DNA of 64,000 nucleotides from Allobosea sp039673065 (GTDB lineage: Bacteria > Pseudomonadota > Alphaproteobacteria > Rhizobiales > Beijerinckiaceae), in contig NZ_JBDJKW010000018.1 of NCBI RefSeq assembly GCF_039673065.1, forward strand, positions 1-64,000, in the 5' to 3' direction. Made by a program: the position numbers and the translations under genes. Position 1 is the first letter of the stretch; each line of letters begins with the position of its first letter. Below the pieces are notes generated by a model. That model saw nothing but the letters and a program-made list of their open reading frames with translations, did not search any database and was not told where the DNA came from. Below are positions 62,274-64,000 of the stretch, in pieces.

Positions 62274-64000
62274 GCGCGCCCCCTTATGCGGAGATGGTCT
62301 GCGCCAGCAATTTCTCCTTCCTGCGCGGCGCTTCCCCGGCGCAGAACCTGGTGATGACCGCGCTGCTCTCCGGCCATGCCGGGCTCGGCATCGCCGATCG
62401 CAACACGGTCGCCGGGGTGGTGCGGGCCTGGTCGGCGCTGCGCGACCTGCGCCGCGACGGCGCGCCCTCGCCGGAGAAGGCGCGCGAGGGCGGCGGCCCG
62501 GGCGAATATCGCTGGGTCGAGAACCCCGCCTTCTCCGACCTCACCTTCACCCGCGACTGGCTGAGCGCCGCCGCCAGGGCGTTCAAGCTGGCGACCGGCG
62601 CGCGGCTCGCCTTCGCCGACGGCACGCCCGACATCGTTGCCTATCCGGTCGACCGGACCGGCTGGGGCCGGCTCTGCCGCCTGCTCAGCCGCGGCAATCT
62701 CGCCGCCGGTGCCCGCAAGGGAGAATGCATCCTGCGGCTCGACGACCTGCTCGCCGATCCGCGCGACCTGCTGCTGATCGCGATGCCGGGGCCGACGCTC
62801 GACGCGCTGCCGCCGCTGCTCGCCCGCCTGGCGGAGACCGCCCCCGGCGCCTCCTGGCTCGGCGCGACCATGGCCCGGCGCGGCGACGATCGCCGCCGCC
62901 TCGCCCGGCTGAAGACGCTCGCCGCGCCGAGCGGAATCCCGCTGCTGGCGACCAACGACGTGCTCTACGACATGCCCGGCCAGCGCGACCTGCACGACGT
63001 GCTGACCTGCATCCGCGAGCACACCACGCTGGAGGCGGCCGGCCGCCGGCTGGAGGCCAATGCCGAGCGCCATCTCAAGCCCCCGCGCGAGATGGCTAGG
63101 CTGTTTCGCGACGCGCCGGAGGCGATCGCCGAGACCGGCCATCTGCTCGCCCGCATCGATTTCGACCTCGGCCAGCTGAAATACGACTATCCGGACGAGC
63201 CGGTGCCGCCGGGCTGGGCGGCGCAGGACTGGCTGGAGGAGCTGGTGCGCCGGCGCAGCCGGATGTGCTACCCGGACGGCGTGCCGGACAAGGTGAGCGC
63301 CCTGCTGGCCAAGGAGCTCGCGCTGATCGCGCAGCTCGACTACGCCCGCTATTTCCTGACGATCCGCGACATCGTCGCCTTCGCCGAGAGCCGGGGTATC
63401 CTCTGCCAGGGCCGCGGCTCGGCCGCCAATTCCGCCGTCTGCTACGTGCTGGGAATCACCGCGGTGAACCCGGCCGAGAGCGACGTGCTCTTCGAGCGCT
63501 TCATCTCGACCCAGCGGCGCGAACCGCCCGATATCGACGTCGATTTCGAGCATGAGCGCCGCGAGGAAGTGATCCAGTGGATCTATGACAAATACGGGCG
63601 TGAGCGGGCCGGCATCGCCGCCACGGTGATCCGCTACCGGCCGCGCAGCGCCATCCGCGAGGTCGGCAAGGTGCTGGGCCTTACCGACGACGTCACCGCG
63701 CGGATCGCCAACCTGCAATGGGGCAGTTGGGGGCGCGGCATCGACGATGCGCGCGTCACGCAGGCCGGGCTCGACCCGGGCAACCCGGTCATCCGCCGCG
63801 CCGTCGACCTCGCGGTGCGCCTGCTCGGCTTCCCACGCCATCTCTCCCAGCATGTCGGCGGCTTCGTGCTGGCGCGCGGGCGGCTCGACGAACTGGTGCC
63901 GATCGGCCCGGCCGCGATGGAGAAGCGCACCTTCATCGAATGGGACAAGGACGACATCGACGCGCTGGAGTTGATGAAGGTCGACGTGCTGGCGCTGGGC
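62270..64000 (+). CDS. dnaE2: Error-prone DNA polymerase DnaE2 (partial, runs off the window)
   Basis: The first 577 residues of a protein that is normally about 1,050-1,150 long. The N-terminal PHP domain begins YAEMVCASNFSFLRGASPAQNLV. The polymerase core has CQGRGSAANSAVCYVLGIT, the catalytic Asp motif PPDIDVDFEHERREEV, and SQHVGGFVLARG. DnaE2 extends damaged templates in SOS mutagenesis with ImuA and ImuB. ATG at 62270 overlaps the imuB stop, so all three genes form one LexA-controlled operon. Confidence 0.97.
   Translation, partial: MSAPPYAEMVCASNFSFLRGASPAQNLVMTALLSGHAGLGIADRNTVAGVVRAWSALRDLRRDGAPSPEKAREGGGPGEYRWVENPAFSDLTFTRDWLSAAARAFKLATGARLAFADGTPDIVAYPVDRTGWGRLCRLLSRGNLAAGARKGECILRLDDLLADPRDLLLIAMPGPTLDALPPLLARLAETAPGASWLGATMARRGDDRRRLARLKTLAAPSGIPLLATNDVLYDMPGQRDLHDVLTCIREHTTLEAAGRRLEANAERHLKPPREMARLFRDAPEAIAETGHLLARIDFDLGQLKYDYPDEPVPPGWAAQDWLEELVRRRSRMCYPDGVPDKVSALLAKELALIAQLDYARYFLTIRDIVAFAESRGILCQGRGSAANSAVCYVLGITAVNPAESDVLFERFISTQRREPPDIDVDFEHERREEVIQWIYDKYGRERAGIAATVIRYRPRSAIREVGKVLGLTDDVTARIANLQWGSWGRGIDDARVTQAGLDPGNPVIRRAVDLAVRLLGFPRHLSQHVGGFVLARGRLDELVPIGPAAMEKRTFIEWDKDDIDALELMKVDVLALG

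Overview
The window comes from a high-GC alphaproteobacterium, most likely a member of the Hyphomicrobiales. A genus such as Bosea would fit, but no 16S or other marker is present to prove it. The evidence is an RcGTA-like head gene cluster, an alphaproteobacterial LexA box (GAAC-N7-GAAC) in front of imuA-imuB-dnaE2, a methylmalonyl-CoA mutase pair, and a dense set of ABC, TRAP and tripartite tricarboxylate (TTT) solute-binding transport genes typical of soil or plant-associated oligotrophs. Codon use looks homogeneous. No insertion sequence, integrase or CRISPR array was seen.

Region by region. 1-3.3 kb (minus): start of a gene transfer agent or HK97-type head module (small terminase, large terminase, portal, small membrane protein, start of a probable prohead protease). 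3.3-7.5 kb: a LOG-family phosphoribohydrolase overlapping an M20 peptidase, a HerA-like DUF853 ATPase and a small glycine-rich protein. 7.8-12.7 kb (plus): mutA-thiD-mutB, a tightly packed operon with thiamin kinase gene thiD wedged between the two mutase subunits. 12.7-17.8 kb: a LysR regulator divergent from a TTT transporter (binding protein, TctB, TctA) that runs into pxpA; then a DUF465 protein and a strong terminator. 17.9-24.5 kb: MFS carrier with an amidohydrolase and an AraC regulator (minus), then two NAD(P)-dependent dehydrogenases and an FMN hydroxyacid oxidase (plus). 24.6-29.6 kb: an orphan TRAP binding protein, an NHL beta-propeller, a MarR regulator, a small protein and a GGDEF cyclase.

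30-36.3 kb: tRNA-Arg(CCG), then a single giant gene (1,996 residues) joining a transglutaminase-like domain, DUF4011, an SF1 helicase, a PD-(D/E)XK/Vsr-like nuclease and DUF3320. It looks like a one-gene anti-mobile-element system and is the most interesting item here. 36.3-43.4 kb: a FUSC protein, an IclR-permease-binding protein-ATPase ABC operon under a perfect IclR-type box, and a divergent pair (dimeric alpha-beta barrel-like protein and SDR).

43.4-59.8 kb is one long catabolic block. Two polyamine-type ABC importers bracket a ureohydrolase-fold protein that has lost two hallmark residues, a second orphan TRAP binding protein, a beta-keto acid cleavage enzyme, a D-aminoacylase-like amidohydrolase, a CobW-type metallochaperone GTPase and a D-hydantoinase. 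Together these suggest uptake and hydrolysis of cyclic or acylated nitrogen compounds. The right edge carries the SOS mutagenesis cassette imuA-imuB-dnaE2, with dnaE2 cut off by the window end.
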